The notes under the pieces are model-generated. The model searched no databases and had not been told where the DNA came from. It saw only the letters and a program-made list of their open reading frames with translations. A DNA stretch of 64,000 nucleotides from Roseburia zhanii (GTDB lineage: Bacteria > Bacillota > Clostridia > Lachnospirales > Lachnospiraceae). Numbering within the stretch: position 1 is the first letter of the stretch; every line of letters begins with the position of its first letter. Positions 36,316-46,518 of the stretch are shown piece by piece. The translations under genes and the position numbers were made by a program. The stretch is from contig NZ_JACOPH010000005.1 in NCBI RefSeq assembly GCF_014287635.1, positions 62,001 through 126,000 of the forward strand. The letters run 5' to 3'.

Positions 36316-38799
36316 TTAAACTTCTTTTAATTTCATTGGTTTCTTGAATCCGGCACTGCTCTTTAATGCTTTCTTCACTCTTGTATAATTATCGGAAGAT
36401 ACTTTAAATACTGCTTTCTTGTTGATTCCCTTAAATGCCTGTTTTCCAATGCTCTTAACGTTATCACCAAGTGTGATAGTCTTTAATTTTCTGCATTTAT
36501 AGAATGCTTTTGCATTGATCTTATCAACAGCAAATGTATAACCTTCGATTTCAACTTCATCAGGGATAACTACAGATTTTGCTTTCTTATTTGTCATTCC
36601 TGTTACGGTTACGGTACCGTTTGTTCCATCTGTATTATATTCATCTACTTTTGTGATCTTGTAATTTACTTTACCAACCGTATGTGTAGAATTCACTGCC
36701 GGAAGATCTGTTACTGTTTCACCTGCATCAAGAATAACCTCAGCTTCTTTGACCGTATCTGCCGGTATGGAAGGAACAGTCTGTTTCTTATTTGCTAACA
36801 GTTTATTTGCGCGTTTTGTAAGATTTGTGATCATAGCTGTTGTAACATCTTCATCTGCACTTAAAGCATCTGCTTTATCTGCTAATGCTTTCATCTGTAC
36901 GATCACACTGCTGCTGTAATCGGATGTTTCCGCTGCTGCTTTTAATTCAGCTGATTTATCTGTCAGCGCACGTTTGTCGATCTGGATATGTTTGATCGGA
37001 TGATAATTGTTAACAGTTGTATCTGCATTATAAGTATCTACCAACGCATTATATTCTTCAACAGTGATCGGGATCATACCGCCATGTGTACCGATATCAT
37101 TGTTTGTTCTTCCGTAAGTACCGGAAGCTGCTTTCTGGATACTATTCGGTTCTGACAGATCAGTTGTCAGATACGGCTCATAACGGACAGTCATATTACC
37201 ATAGTAGTCGATCATAACACACCACTCATCTCTGTCAATAAACTTAAACATGGTAGCTCCTTCATAAGCTCCCTTGTATTGTTCGATCCCTGTCTGACTG
37301 ATCTTGGTAAAATGATTACCAACAGAATTATTCTTAAACCACTCATTGACAATTTCTGCTGTCTTGATCTGGTTTGTGTCGCCTGTTAATTTTTCCAGTG
37401 CCTTTAAACTGTCATATGCTGTACCATCTAACGTATAGGATGTGATCTTATGCGGTTCAGATGCATCATAATCAACCGATGGATCTAATACGGTCTTTGC
37501 TGACTGTAATTCGATATGGTTATTTGTTTCATCTTTTACAAGACGATATAATGTACCATATGGATTCTTGATGCTGCCATCTTCATTTAAGATTGTCTTA
37601 CCGTTATCATCTTTTTCCGGTACCCAGAGCTGGGAAGTATCAATGTTACCATATCCACTGTTATTAGATTGTCCATTCGGAAGATAGTTTTTATAGAATG
37701 GTTCCTGCTCATATAATTTTGTCGGTCCAAATGTAACAAAATCAGATGTTTCATTACAGTAGAGCCTGTCTCTTGCACGTCCGTCATCTGATGTACGTGC
37801 TGACCAGTATACTAAATAATTATCTTTTTCCGGATTATAGATTGCTTCCGGTGCCCATGCCATACCACCATTGATAGCAGATGCTACATCAACATAACGT
37901 CTGGTCCAGTGTACCCAGTCTTCGGTTTCCCAGATGAATAAATTTGTACTACCTTTACCGATCTGTGTGGTTTCGCCCCAATTACCTAATTTATCATTTT
38001 CTTTGACTCCGCCATACTTCTCATCATGTGTATTTAAGTCAGTTGCAAGCAGCCATACTTTATTGGCATCACTTCCATCTGCTTTACAGCCACGGATCAG
38101 ATATGGATCGCGGACACCCTGATCATCTCCCTCAAACGGATATAATACAGATGCATCTCCGGTAACTGTTTTTGCAAGTTCTGTTTCATCAACTCCACTT
38201 GCGATCTCATAGTTGTTCTGGGATACTTTTACAATGTCATCTGCGTAATCCTCTCCTGCAAGGAATGCCGGATTACAGCCATTTAATGCTGTCCAGTTCA
38301 ATCCGTCTTCACTTAAGAAGAAGTGGATCTGCTGTACATCTTCGTTATTAGCTTTATTTACCGCAAAAGATACATATACATATCCTGCATAGGAATCTTC
38401 TGATAAACCTGCCCAGATCGTGAGCGGGAATTCTTTGGTATAAGTTTCTCCATTTGCTTCTACTGTTGCATATAAAGTAAATGTATAATTATCTTCTCCT
38501 GCATATGGGCGTGTGATCTTTAATCTCTTGTTGTCTACTACAGATACATACTTAGGATCTGCTTTACCAACACTATATGTGATCTTCTCCCCTGTTACTC
38601 CACTGATGGATGTAGGAAGTTTTAAATCTTTTGTCAGCCACTGATTGATCTTAGATGCTTCGATTGTCAAATTCTCATCCACAATATCTGCAAGATCTGT
38701 TGCAGCCTGCACTTTCAGGCTGGCAGCCGGCAATGTGCCGACTACCATAGCCAGAGTAAGTGAAGCAGCAAGCAGACTTTTTACAATTCTTTGCTTCAT
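36316..38799 (-). CDS. Secreted GH43 glycosidase with C-terminal LRR_5 module
   Basis: An 827-residue secreted enzyme. Signal peptide about 1-33; Ig-like domain to about 130; GH43 catalytic domain about 135-620. Candidate catalytic residues are Asp in GVRDPYLIRG, Asp in NIDTSQLW and Glu in AYEGATMF; the signature AWAPEAIYN is present. A helical FIVAR-like segment (about 630-700) precedes a C-terminal BspA-like leucine-rich module (about 725-827, FYKCRKLKTITLGDNVKSIG). The last 105 residues are nearly shared with the GH43 protein at 41769-44171. It is the third gene of a minus-strand operon. Confidence 0.9.
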   Translation of the reverse strand: MKQRIVKSLLAASLTLAMVVGTLPAASLKVQAATDLADIVDENLTIEASKINQWLTKDLKLPTSISGVTGEKITYSVGKADPKYVSVVDNKRLKITRPYAGEDNYTFTLYATVEANGETYTKEFPLTIWAGLSEDSYAGYVYVSFAVNKANNEDVQQIHFFLSEDGLNWTALNGCNPAFLAGEDYADDIVKVSQNNYEIASGVDETELAKTVTGDASVLYPFEGDDQGVRDPYLIRGCKADGSDANKVWLLATDLNTHDEKYGGVKENDKLGNWGETTQIGKGSTNLFIWETEDWVHWTRRYVDVASAINGGMAWAPEAIYNPEKDNYLVYWSARTSDDGRARDRLYCNETSDFVTFGPTKLYEQEPFYKNYLPNGQSNNSGYGNIDTSQLWVPEKDDNGKTILNEDGSIKNPYGTLYRLVKDETNNHIELQSAKTVLDPSVDYDASEPHKITSYTLDGTAYDSLKALEKLTGDTNQIKTAEIVNEWFKNNSVGNHFTKISQTGIEQYKGAYEGATMFKFIDRDEWCVMIDYYGNMTVRYEPYLTTDLSEPNSIQKAASGTYGRTNNDIGTHGGMIPITVEEYNALVDTYNADTTVNNYHPIKHIQIDKRALTDKSAELKAAAETSDYSSSVIVQMKALADKADALSADEDVTTAMITNLTKRANKLLANKKQTVPSIPADTVKEAEVILDAGETVTDLPAVNSTHTVGKVNYKITKVDEYNTDGTNGTVTVTGMTNKKAKSVVIPDEVEIEGYTFAVDKINAKAFYKCRKLKTITLGDNVKSIGKQAFKGINKKAVFKVSSDNYTRVKKALKSSAGFKKPMKLKEV

Positions 38800-38818
38800 A
38801 TCTGTCTACCCCCGATTA

Positions 38819-41752
38819 TTATTTTTTGATTGTAATAGTCTTTTTCATTGTGTAATTTCCAACTTTTGCTGTTACAGTTACTTTACCTTTTTTCTTAGCC
38901 TTTAAGACACCTTTGCTGCTGATCGTAGCAAGTTTCTTCTTATTTACGGACCATTTTACTTTACCGGAAATTCCTTTGACACTTAATTTCAAGGATTTCT
39001 TAACTTTTACAGTGCCTTTACCGGAGATATCACCTACATTTACAGTTACTTTTCTAACTGCTTTTTTGCCATTTACGATCACTGTTGCATATACAGTACC
39101 TGTTCCGCCTTTTTTACCTGTAATTGTACCTGTACTTGTAACTGCTACTGCACCTTTTGCACGATAAGTTACTGTTGCACCTGCCGGGGCTGTTACAGTT
39201 ACCTGTGTAGTCTGGCCTTTTACGATCGTAGCATCTTTTACTGCTGCTGTTACATTGATCACCTGTGGTTCCGGTGTAATGACTTTTCCGGTTGGTGTAC
39301 CTACAGTTACAACTGTCTGGTATTCCATTTTAAATCCGTCATATTTTGCTGTTACTGTCGTTACAACGGATGCATAACCATCTTTAAGACCTGTTACAAC
39401 ACCGTTTGCATCAATGGCTGCAATATCCGGATTTGCAGATGCATAAGATACGGTTACAGTATCTTTGATGCTGTCCGGAAGCGTAAATACTCTTGCTGTT
39501 CCGCCTGCTGCAACTGTTGCTGTCTGTGAATAGCTGCTGCTGTTGATATATTCAAATGGATTTACATAAGCATCAACATATTCTGCTTTATTCATTGCTT
39601 TGTTGATCTTTTTAACTGCTTTATCAACATCTGACTGTGTAGCTGCTTTGTCTGCGTCAGCGATGGCTGTCTGTACTGCGGATACAGTATCTGCTGCTAC
39701 ATATGGATTTGAAACTAATGCCTGTGCTTTTTCAATGGTTGCTGTTAATTCCGATTTATCTAATGCTTTTACAGTAAATGTAAAGTCTTTATCTGCTGTT
39801 AAAGCACCAGATGTAATCGTAGCTGTTAAAGTTACTGTAGTATCTTCTGCGCCATTTTTTACAATACCTTTTTCAGAGATCACTTCCGGTTTATCAGAAG
39901 TCCATGTTACGTTGATCTCATTTAAAGTTGCCGGAAGATTTAAGTTATATTTTACTTCAGATGCAGATGCATTGCTTGAAAGGATATCTGCTACTGTAAG
40001 ATCTTCTAAGTTCTTTTCAAGTGCTTCCTGATATTTTGGATCTGACAACTGGATCTCTTCATCTGTCATTGCTTTGTCATAGATCTTAAAGGATGCTACT
40101 TTACCCTGATAATTCTTATCCGGTGCCCAGCAGGATTTACCAATGTATCCTAAAATACCATTTTCTGTACCCGGTGTTACGACATCATCCATAATACTGT
40201 AACCTGACTTTAATTCTGTACCATCATCACCTTTGATCAGCTGACCATTCCAGTATAATTTCACAGTGCCTTTATTGAATACCATATCTACTGTATAATA
40301 AGTATCGACTGCCGGCTGGATAGATGTTCCAAATAATTTTTCAGTACCACTGTCTTTGATGCCTGCTCTTAATGTTTTTGATTCAAAATTTGGTGATAAA
40401 AACATATAGTTAGTTCCTGAATTCTTTACTTTAGAACCAAGGCAGAATAACCATGCATTGTTACCACATGCTGAACTCTTTGCAAATGTTGTTTCGATTG
40501 TAAACTGCTCTTTATCTGTCAGGGAATCCATAATGCTTAATGGAAGTTTGATATAAGAATCATTGCTTGCCATTTTCATAACAGTCTTTCCATCTTCTTC
40601 TACGAAACTGATACCGGATTCTCCTTCAACTGCTGCATCATTGCCACGACCGGAAACGTCTTTTAATTTTCCATCTACGATCTGTGTCAAGTCATATTCA
40701 GCTGCGATGCCTTCTTTGAGATTATCGCTGCTTTCAACAGTAACTGTTGTATCTTTTGTTAATGTTGTAGCACCTACTTTTACAGATGTTGTAATTGTTG
40801 TTTCACCAACACCTACACCAGTTACTGTTCCATTATCTACAGTTGCAACGTCTTCATTCTTTGATTGGTAAGAAATCGTTGCATTCTCTGCTGCGACTGC
40901 AGATGGTAATGTAACTGTAATTGTTCTCTTTTCTTTCTGGAACATCGTCAGTTCATCTGTTACTGTAAATCCTTCCTCTTTGAAAACAGTTTCTTCATCT
41001 TTTCCATCATATAAGTAACGTACTTGTGTTGCTGTTAATGATCTGTTATATACAGATACATCATCCATCTGACCAGTAAACAGATCATCCCAATTGTTTA
41101 CACCAAGATCGATTGCTGCGTTTTCTCCATTCATGATATCAGGAGCGGCAGCTGTTCCTACCAAATTACCATTCAGATACATGGATAGCGTACCTGCGGT
41201 CTGTGATAATGTAACCATTGACCACTCTCCTGATGGAATTGTCATATTTCCTAATGTTTTCCATGCAAATTTGTTATTCACTTTATCATTAGCCCATACT
41301 TTACATGCATTTGTACCGCCATCTCCAGATATAGCAGTCCATAATTCTGGTGTATGGTATCCTAATGCTATCACCGGCATATTATTAGCAATTGTTCCAT
41401 CTGGTTTTACCCAGCAGGATACTGTATATTCTGTTCCAATGTTCTTCTCTGCTAATTCCAGTCCATAACTGCCAAGCTGCACTGCTTTATCATCTGTATC
41501 ACTTGTAATCGCTGCATTTCTGCCCGCTACATAAGTAATATCACCAGAATATGCACCATACTTTTTGGCATATGCTTTTGCTGTTGCACCTTCCTTACTG
41601 GAAAGCGTACCATCGAATGTATAGGTAGCTACCGGTGTCGGCATGGATTCTCCTACTGTTGCTGCATTTGCTGTCATGAAATCTCCTGTAAATACAGAAG
41701 TAGTAATGATCGCAGATGCAAGTAAACCACTTACAATTTTTTTACATTTCAT
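38819..41752 (-). CDS. Secreted LamG/Ig-like carbohydrate-binding protein without visible catalytic domain
   Basis: A 977-residue secreted protein. Signal peptide about 1-31 (ANAATVG). LamG domain about 40-250, Ig-like Big_2 about 260-345, second LamG about 350-575, atrophied Ig-like module about 590-670, helical FIVAR-like segment about 670-730, two more Big_2 modules, and a short C-terminal KKK-rich repeat. No GH43 or other glycosidase active-site blocks were found, so it probably binds glycans or acts as a scaffold for its neighbours. It lies 16-17 nt from the flanking GH43 genes, consistent with co-transcription. Confidence 0.82.
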   Translation of the reverse strand: MKCKKIVSGLLASAIITTSVFTGDFMTANAATVGESMPTPVATYTFDGTLSSKEGATAKAYAKKYGAYSGDITYVAGRNAAITSDTDDKAVQLGSYGLELAEKNIGTEYTVSCWVKPDGTIANNMPVIALGYHTPELWTAISGDGGTNACKVWANDKVNNKFAWKTLGNMTIPSGEWSMVTLSQTAGTLSMYLNGNLVGTAAAPDIMNGENAAIDLGVNNWDDLFTGQMDDVSVYNRSLTATQVRYLYDGKDEETVFKEEGFTVTDELTMFQKEKRTITVTLPSAVAAENATISYQSKNEDVATVDNGTVTGVGVGETTITTSVKVGATTLTKDTTVTVESSDNLKEGIAAEYDLTQIVDGKLKDVSGRGNDAAVEGESGISFVEEDGKTVMKMASNDSYIKLPLSIMDSLTDKEQFTIETTFAKSSACGNNAWLFCLGSKVKNSGTNYMFLSPNFESKTLRAGIKDSGTEKLFGTSIQPAVDTYYTVDMVFNKGTVKLYWNGQLIKGDDGTELKSGYSIMDDVVTPGTENGILGYIGKSCWAPDKNYQGKVASFKIYDKAMTDEEIQLSDPKYQEALEKNLEDLTVADILSSNASASEVKYNLNLPATLNEINVTWTSDKPEVISEKGIVKNGAEDTTVTLTATITSGALTADKDFTFTVKALDKSELTATIEKAQALVSNPYVAADTVSAVQTAIADADKAATQSDVDKAVKKINKAMNKAEYVDAYVNPFEYINSSSYSQTATVAAGGTARVFTLPDSIKDTVTVSYASANPDIAAIDANGVVTGLKDGYASVVTTVTAKYDGFKMEYQTVVTVGTPTGKVITPEPQVINVTAAVKDATIVKGQTTQVTVTAPAGATVTYRAKGAVAVTSTGTITGKKGGTGTVYATVIVNGKKAVRKVTVNVGDISGKGTVKVKKSLKLSVKGISGKVKWSVNKKKLATISSKGVLKAKKKGKVTVTAKVGNYTMKKTITIKK

Positions 41753-41768
41753 TCTTCATTTCCCCCTC

Positions 41769-44171
41769 TTAAATTTCTTTGATCTTCATTGTTTTCTTTG
41801 CAAATCCTGTGTTACTCTTTAATGCTTTTTTGACTTTTGTATATGCATCCGAAGATACTTTAAAGGTTGCTTTTCTATGAATGCCTTTGAATGCATTCTT
41901 GCCAATGCTCTTTACATTGTCACCGATCGTAATGGTTTTTAATTTTTTGCAGTTATAGAATGCTTTGCTTTCAATCTTATTAACTGCAAAAGAATATCCA
42001 TTGATCTCTACTTCATCAGGAATGGTCACTTTCTTTGCTTTTTTATTAGTGATCCCTGTAACGCTTACGGTTCCGTTTGTACCGTCTGCATTGCTTTCAT
42101 CTACTTTTGTGACTTTATATTTTACTCCGCCTGCTGTTGCAGTATCACCTGCTTCCGGAAGATCTTCCATAGCTGCTTCTTCGCCTGTGATCACGATATC
42201 AGCCTGTACCGGTGTTTCTGTCTTCTGTTCTGTTGTATAAACAGTGACCGGAACATCATAAGTCTTTGTCACACCTTTGTCTGTATAGCTGATCGTCAGT
42301 GTCTTTGTTCCTGCAGTTGTCATATTGATCGCAGATGCATTTGTTGTAAATCCATCTGTTTTCCACTGTGTTGTACCATCTTCATAAGTCACTTTCAAGC
42401 GGATATCGTTTGTACTTAATGCAGAACCTGCTTTATAAGCACGGGTTGTCTTCTGTGCTGCGATAGAGACTACATTTTCTTTTGATGCGATCTCAAATAC
42501 GCATTCATCAGAATCATAATAATCTACAAGTACTAACTTTCCATCTTCCACTGCCATATAATTTCTCGGATAAGCAACGCTTTCAAATGTAACGCCTTTA
42601 CCATTGTATCCTGATAATGTACGGAAAGTCATATTCTTAGAATCAGCTGTGATCCCATTTGCATCTGATTTGGTATCATTATTATGGTCACGGGATAAAA
42701 CGACTTTTTTTCCTGCTCCGGTAGCTTTCAGATACATACCCGGTTTGTTATAAGATTCAATTGAAACATAAGCATCTTCATTCTTATCGCTCTTACCTTC
42801 TTCAATCTCCCATAATGCATCTGCTTTTGCAGCATCTTCACTTGCTGTAACTGCTACATTTACTTTCGGATAATTATATTCTTTATCCGGATCACCGATG
42901 CTGTTATTGAATTTTGTATGTGCAAGCGGTGTAGATGTTGAATCTAAGATCTGGTTTGCTGTTCCGCTGATTCCGGTAGAAGTTTCCTGAATATACTCAA
43001 TGGAACCATCTTCGTTAAACTGCATTTCCTCAATACAGATCACACGACGGTAACCGCTTCCACCCGGAAGGGAACCATTATGATAAATAAAATATGTTTT
43101 TCCTTCAAAATCAAAGACTGCCGGATGGTTCGTATTGGATGTTGCTGTCGGCTCCATCAGATGTCCGTAGCCTTCTTTTCCGCCACCATACACCCATTTG
43201 CTGTCATTTCCAAATGTATCCGGGCTGCAGGTAGCGTATGCCATTTCCTCACGCCAGTGTGACGCAAAGAATACATAAAAATCTCCATAATAATTGCCAT
43301 CTGCATCCTGACGGCGGTATAACCATGGTGCTTCTGTATAGTCCACACCATCAATCTTCTCGATGCCGCTGATATTCTGATACCAGATATCTGCATTTAC
43401 ACCCTGTGTGATCTTTCCATCACCATTCTGATCCTTAATGGAAAGCATATCATCTGTCAGTTCACACATCCACAAGTTTGAATTTCCCCACATCATATAG
43501 ATGTGTTCTTCTCCGTTTTCATCTGTATCGTACCAGAGAGTCGGATCGATATCTTCCCATCCAAAGGATGCTTTTCTTCCATATAAAGCACCTGCTGTTG
43601 TGATCTCTCCTGTGTCTGGATTCTTTACTTCACATGTCGATGTATTTGTCACTGTTTCATGGAAATAAGGCTCAGCCTGTGGTACAAACGGTCCTGTCGG
43701 GCTGTCTGCAACTGCAACACCGACTTCTTTTCCGTAACTTCCTTTGTTTTCTGCACAATAAAGCATATAATATTTACCATTATGCTTTGTGACCTGTGCT
43801 GCCCATGCACTTCCGTTGTCTGACCATGCAACATCTGCCATATCCATAACAACGCCTTCGTATTTCCACTCTTTTAAATCCTGTGTGGAATAGCAAAGGT
43901 AATCCGGCATCGTATAGCCGCCTCCGCTGCTGGTGTCGTCATGTCCGACATACAGATATACGGTATCCCCGTCGACTAAAATATTCGGGTCACCCGCATA
44001 GGTAATCTCGCCATTTTCATTAAATCCGGCGATAGGATTTCCAAGTGTACTCTTATCAAGTACGATCTCGGTTGGTTCCGCTGCTGCGGATACTGTCTGT
44101 GGTGGCAGGATCACAGTGCTCATCAACATAGCTGCTGCTAATATGCCTGACAGTAGTTTCTTTTTGTTCAT
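41769..44171 (-). CDS. Secreted GH43 with AbfB-like arabinose-binding and LRR_5 modules
   Basis: A protein of about 800 residues. The ATG at 44171 (MNKKKLLSG) follows AAAGGGG and begins a good signal peptide; the frame continues upstream to 44219. GH43 domain about 40-430: base Asp in YAGDPNIL, Asp in WEDIDPTL and acid Glu in YTEAPWLY. A beta-trefoil AbfB/CBM42-like domain (about 450-580) contains YVSIESYN and VTFESVAYPRNYMAV. A Big_3-like domain and the C-terminal LRR_5 module (about 695-800) follow. AbfB domains bind arabinofuranose side chains, which points to arabinan or arabinoxylan. It is the first gene of the operon. Confidence 0.9.
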   Translation of the reverse strand: MNKKKLLSGILAAAMLMSTVILPPQTVSAAAEPTEIVLDKSTLGNPIAGFNENGEITYAGDPNILVDGDTVYLYVGHDDTSSGGGYTMPDYLCYSTQDLKEWKYEGVVMDMADVAWSDNGSAWAAQVTKHNGKYYMLYCAENKGSYGKEVGVAVADSPTGPFVPQAEPYFHETVTNTSTCEVKNPDTGEITTAGALYGRKASFGWEDIDPTLWYDTDENGEEHIYMMWGNSNLWMCELTDDMLSIKDQNGDGKITQGVNADIWYQNISGIEKIDGVDYTEAPWLYRRQDADGNYYGDFYVFFASHWREEMAYATCSPDTFGNDSKWVYGGGKEGYGHLMEPTATSNTNHPAVFDFEGKTYFIYHNGSLPGGSGYRRVICIEEMQFNEDGSIEYIQETSTGISGTANQILDSTSTPLAHTKFNNSIGDPDKEYNYPKVNVAVTASEDAAKADALWEIEEGKSDKNEDAYVSIESYNKPGMYLKATGAGKKVVLSRDHNNDTKSDANGITADSKNMTFRTLSGYNGKGVTFESVAYPRNYMAVEDGKLVLVDYYDSDECVFEIASKENVVSIAAQKTTRAYKAGSALSTNDIRLKVTYEDGTTQWKTDGFTTNASAINMTTAGTKTLTISYTDKGVTKTYDVPVTVYTTEQKTETPVQADIVITGEEAAMEDLPEAGDTATAGGVKYKVTKVDESNADGTNGTVSVTGITNKKAKKVTIPDEVEINGYSFAVNKIESKAFYNCKKLKTITIGDNVKSIGKNAFKGIHRKATFKVSSDAYTKVKKALKSNTGFAKKTMKIKEI

Positions 44172-44210
44172 TTTGTGTACCCCTTTCTTAAGTGTTACAA
44201 AAAGCTCCCT

Positions 44211-44238
44211 TTTATACATATTTTCATATTGTTCACAA
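44211..44238 (-). promoter_or_regulatory. Putative promoter of the GH43/LamG operon
   Basis: On the minus strand TTGTGA (44233-44238), a 16-bp spacer and TATAAA (44211-44216) lie about 40 bp before the GH43 ATG. The upstream 44240-44400 is very AT-rich and holds a TTTTACTAAAAA motif at 44345 like the repeats near 21564. Confidence 0.6.
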
Positions 44239-44444
44239 AAAAATACAATTCAGTAACTTCTCCATTTTGTTGATAATTTTATTTTCACTTTTAGATACAT
44301 AATTTTTTTGCACTATTTTATGAATTATGTTAAATTTTGTACGATTTTACTAAAAACATATTATTTTTAGCTTTTTTACTGTATATTTTTTATTACAAAC
44401 GATATGAAAAGGGGGTACTGAACCGGTAAAATCCCTAATACCAT

Positions 44445-45602
44445 TTAAATTGACCGTTGAGCGAAGACTACCTCAAAAACCGTTCCTCCTGCAGGGTTTG
44501 ACCTGATCGTAATGCTGCCATCATGCACTCTCACAATTTCACGGACAAGAGCAAGTCCGAGCCCTACGCCGCCAAGTTCGCGGCTTCTGGATTTATCCAC
44601 ACGAAAAAATGGATCAAACACCCTCTCCCTTAACTCTTCCGGAATTCCGCTTCCCGTATCCTCTACCGACAGATAAATACGCTTTTCTTTCTGATATACG
44701 GTTACTGTAACTAATCCGCCCTCATGATTATATTTTATGGCATTCTCAACCAGATTATATACAAGCCTGTAAATAAGGATATCACTTCCTGTCATGGTGA
44801 CATCCCCACATTTTCCACTGAGTTTGATTTTGTTTTTCTGTGCAAGAGGTTCTAAATCTGCTAAAGCCTCTTCCACAATGGCATCCATGATAATCCTGTC
44901 ATCTCTCCCTAATGTCTCAAGTTCACTCATATCAAGAAGTGCCTTTACCATCCTGCTTAATTTATCATTTTGTTCCGTGATCATCCTGATCGTCTGTAAT
45001 GTGTCTTCATCATTTCCCGGATGCCCGGTAGAATTGTACAGATCAAGCTGCACCTGCATTAATGCTAATGGAGTGCGAAGCTCATGTGCTGCATTTGCAG
45101 TAAACTGTCTCTGTATCTCAAATGCATCCGACAGTCGTTCAAGCATCTTATTATATGAAATACTAAGCTGGTTCAGTTCCTTAACGTTATTTTCCTCTAT
45201 TCGTGAATCAGACAGATTTTGAGCCTGCACTTCTTCAATTTTATCTGAGAACTCCCTGATCGGTCTGAGTGCATGCCCACTTATAAAATAGGCAGCAACT
45301 CCACCTAAAAGTGCCAGTAAAACCGAAATTATCAAACTGTTTCTTTTGTAGTCAGCCTTATTATTGTACACCTGGACTGAAAACTCATTTGTAAACTCAT
45401 CCCACTTATCATCCGGAATGCTGATATATATTGCATCGGATCCGTTCACATCATCATCTCCCTGAGACTCTACAGCATCCTGCAGGGAATCAATGTAATA
45501 CACACCGTTTTGATAGACAAACATAGTCAGGCATCCGCATATCACGACAATACACAATGCAGTTATACATGTAATCCTCCACTGCAGCGACATTCTTCTC
45601 AT
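44445..45602 (-). CDS. Sensor histidine kinase
   Basis: A 385-residue membrane kinase. It has a TM segment at about 9-30, an extracytoplasmic sensor of about 55 residues (acidic, with GDDDVNGSD), a second TM at about 88-110, a HAMP linker, the H-box AAHELRTPLALM, N-box LVENAIKYN, G1 DTGSGIP, F-box FDPFFRVD and G2 GVGLGLALV. All catalytic blocks are intact. It overlaps the response-regulator gene by 4 nt (its ATG overlaps the regulator stop). It is divergent from a redox operon, which is its likely target. Confidence 0.95.
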   Translation of the reverse strand: MRRMSLQWRITCITALCIVVICGCLTMFVYQNGVYYIDSLQDAVESQGDDDVNGSDAIYISIPDDKWDEFTNEFSVQVYNNKADYKRNSLIISVLLALLGGVAAYFISGHALRPIREFSDKIEEVQAQNLSDSRIEENNVKELNQLSISYNKMLERLSDAFEIQRQFTANAAHELRTPLALMQVQLDLYNSTGHPGNDEDTLQTIRMITEQNDKLSRMVKALLDMSELETLGRDDRIIMDAIVEEALADLEPLAQKNKIKLSGKCGDVTMTGSDILIYRLVYNLVENAIKYNHEGGLVTVTVYQKEKRIYLSVEDTGSGIPEELRERVFDPFFRVDKSRSRELGGVGLGLALVREIVRVHDGSITIRSNPAGGTVFEVVFAQRSI

Positions 45603-46279
45603 CTGTCAGACTCCTCCCGTATTTGATAGCCTTCTCCCACTTTGTTCAGAATGGGGTCGTAGCCAAGTTTCGACTTAAGCTTTCTTCTAAGCGAAGACAT
45701 ATGTACCCTGACTGCTCCACTAAAACTGTCTGCCGAAGCATCCCATACATGCTCTATCAGTTCCTCCTGGCTTACCGGTCTTCCCAGATTGATCAGTAAA
45801 TATTCCAAAATGCCATTTTCTTTTCTTGTCAGTGGAACAACTTCTTCCTTTGCATATGCCTCACGTTTCATCGTATCAAACTTTATTTCTCCACATTCCA
45901 GACAGACGTCCTTCTGCACAAATTTCCTTCTTGTCAGACTTCTGATACGTGCCTCAAGCTCCTGCAGATGAAATGGTTTTTCCATATAATCATTCGCTCC
46001 TGCATCCAGCCCTTCCACCTTATCTGCGACCTGTCCTCTTGCAGATAATATGATCACTTTAGTCTCATCATTGTACCGCCTGAGTTCCTTAAGGATCTCC
46101 ATCCCATCCATGCCCGGCAGGTTCAGATCCAAAACAACCAGATCATAATCCTCTGACAGAATGCATTCAAGAGCTTCTTCCCCGTCATAACAGGTATCTA
46201 CCTCATACCCTGCAGCATACAGGCTTTTTGCAACCATGTCACATATTTGTTTTTCATCCTCAACAATTAATAATCTCAA
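45599..46279 (-). CDS. OmpR-family response regulator
   Basis: A protein of about 226 residues. The receiver domain shows VEDEKQ, phospho-acceptor Asp in VVLDLNLPGMDG, ILSARG and Lys in YMEKPF. The C-terminal winged helix contains LTRKENGILEYLL and VRVHMSSLRRKL. A TTG at 46279 (MRLLIVEDE), with AGGGGG about 8 nt upstream, matches the family N-terminus better than the ATG at 46303. It pairs with the overlapping kinase. Confidence 0.95.
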   Translation of the reverse strand: MRLLIVEDEKQICDMVAKSLYAAGYEVDTCYDGEEALECILSEDYDLVVLDLNLPGMDGMEILKELRRYNDETKVIILSARGQVADKVEGLDAGANDYMEKPFHLQELEARIRSLTRRKFVQKDVCLECGEIKFDTMKREAYAKEEVVPLTRKENGILEYLLINLGRPVSQEELIEHVWDASADSFSGAVRVHMSSLRRKLKSKLGYDPILNKVGEGYQIREESDR

Positions 46280-46374
46280 AATTTTCCCCCTGTTTCTTAA
46301 CAATAATTTTACAACATATATTGTATAATACCTGTATCAGCTGGTCAATAATACAACAGAAAAGGAGCATCCAT

Positions 46375-46518
46375 ATGTTAAAATGTAAAAAAACATATCA
46401 AATTGTCCTGCTCATCCTGGGTATCACCATGATAAGCTATGGTGCAGTCAGAGGTGAGGCGGCTGCCGTGCTTGGCAAAGCAATAAAATTATGTCTGGAG
46501 TGTGTCGGAATTGGATAA
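46375..46518 (+). CDS. CD1871A-like CXXC-type small membrane peptide
   Basis: A 47-residue peptide with one TM helix (about 8-25, QIVLLILGITMISYGAV) and a C-terminal LCLECVGIG CxxC motif, resembling clostridial proteins annotated CD1871A family CXXC motif-containing. AAGGAG lies before the ATG. Its end overlaps the next gene by 17 nt. Such peptides accompany NapH-like ferredoxins and TlpA thioredoxins, so a thiol/electron relay role at the membrane is inferred. Confidence 0.85.
   Translation: MLKCKKTYQIVLLILGITMISYGAVRGEAAAVLGKAIKLCLECVGIG

Noticed and set aside
16587..44171. Sortase-anchored (LPXTG) surface enzymes
   Set aside because: None of the large secreted proteins shows an LPXTG motif with a C-terminal hydrophobic anchor.
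44380..44420. CcpA catabolite-response site near ACAAACGATATGA
   Set aside because: The core lacks the required TG and CA ends, so the match is too weak.
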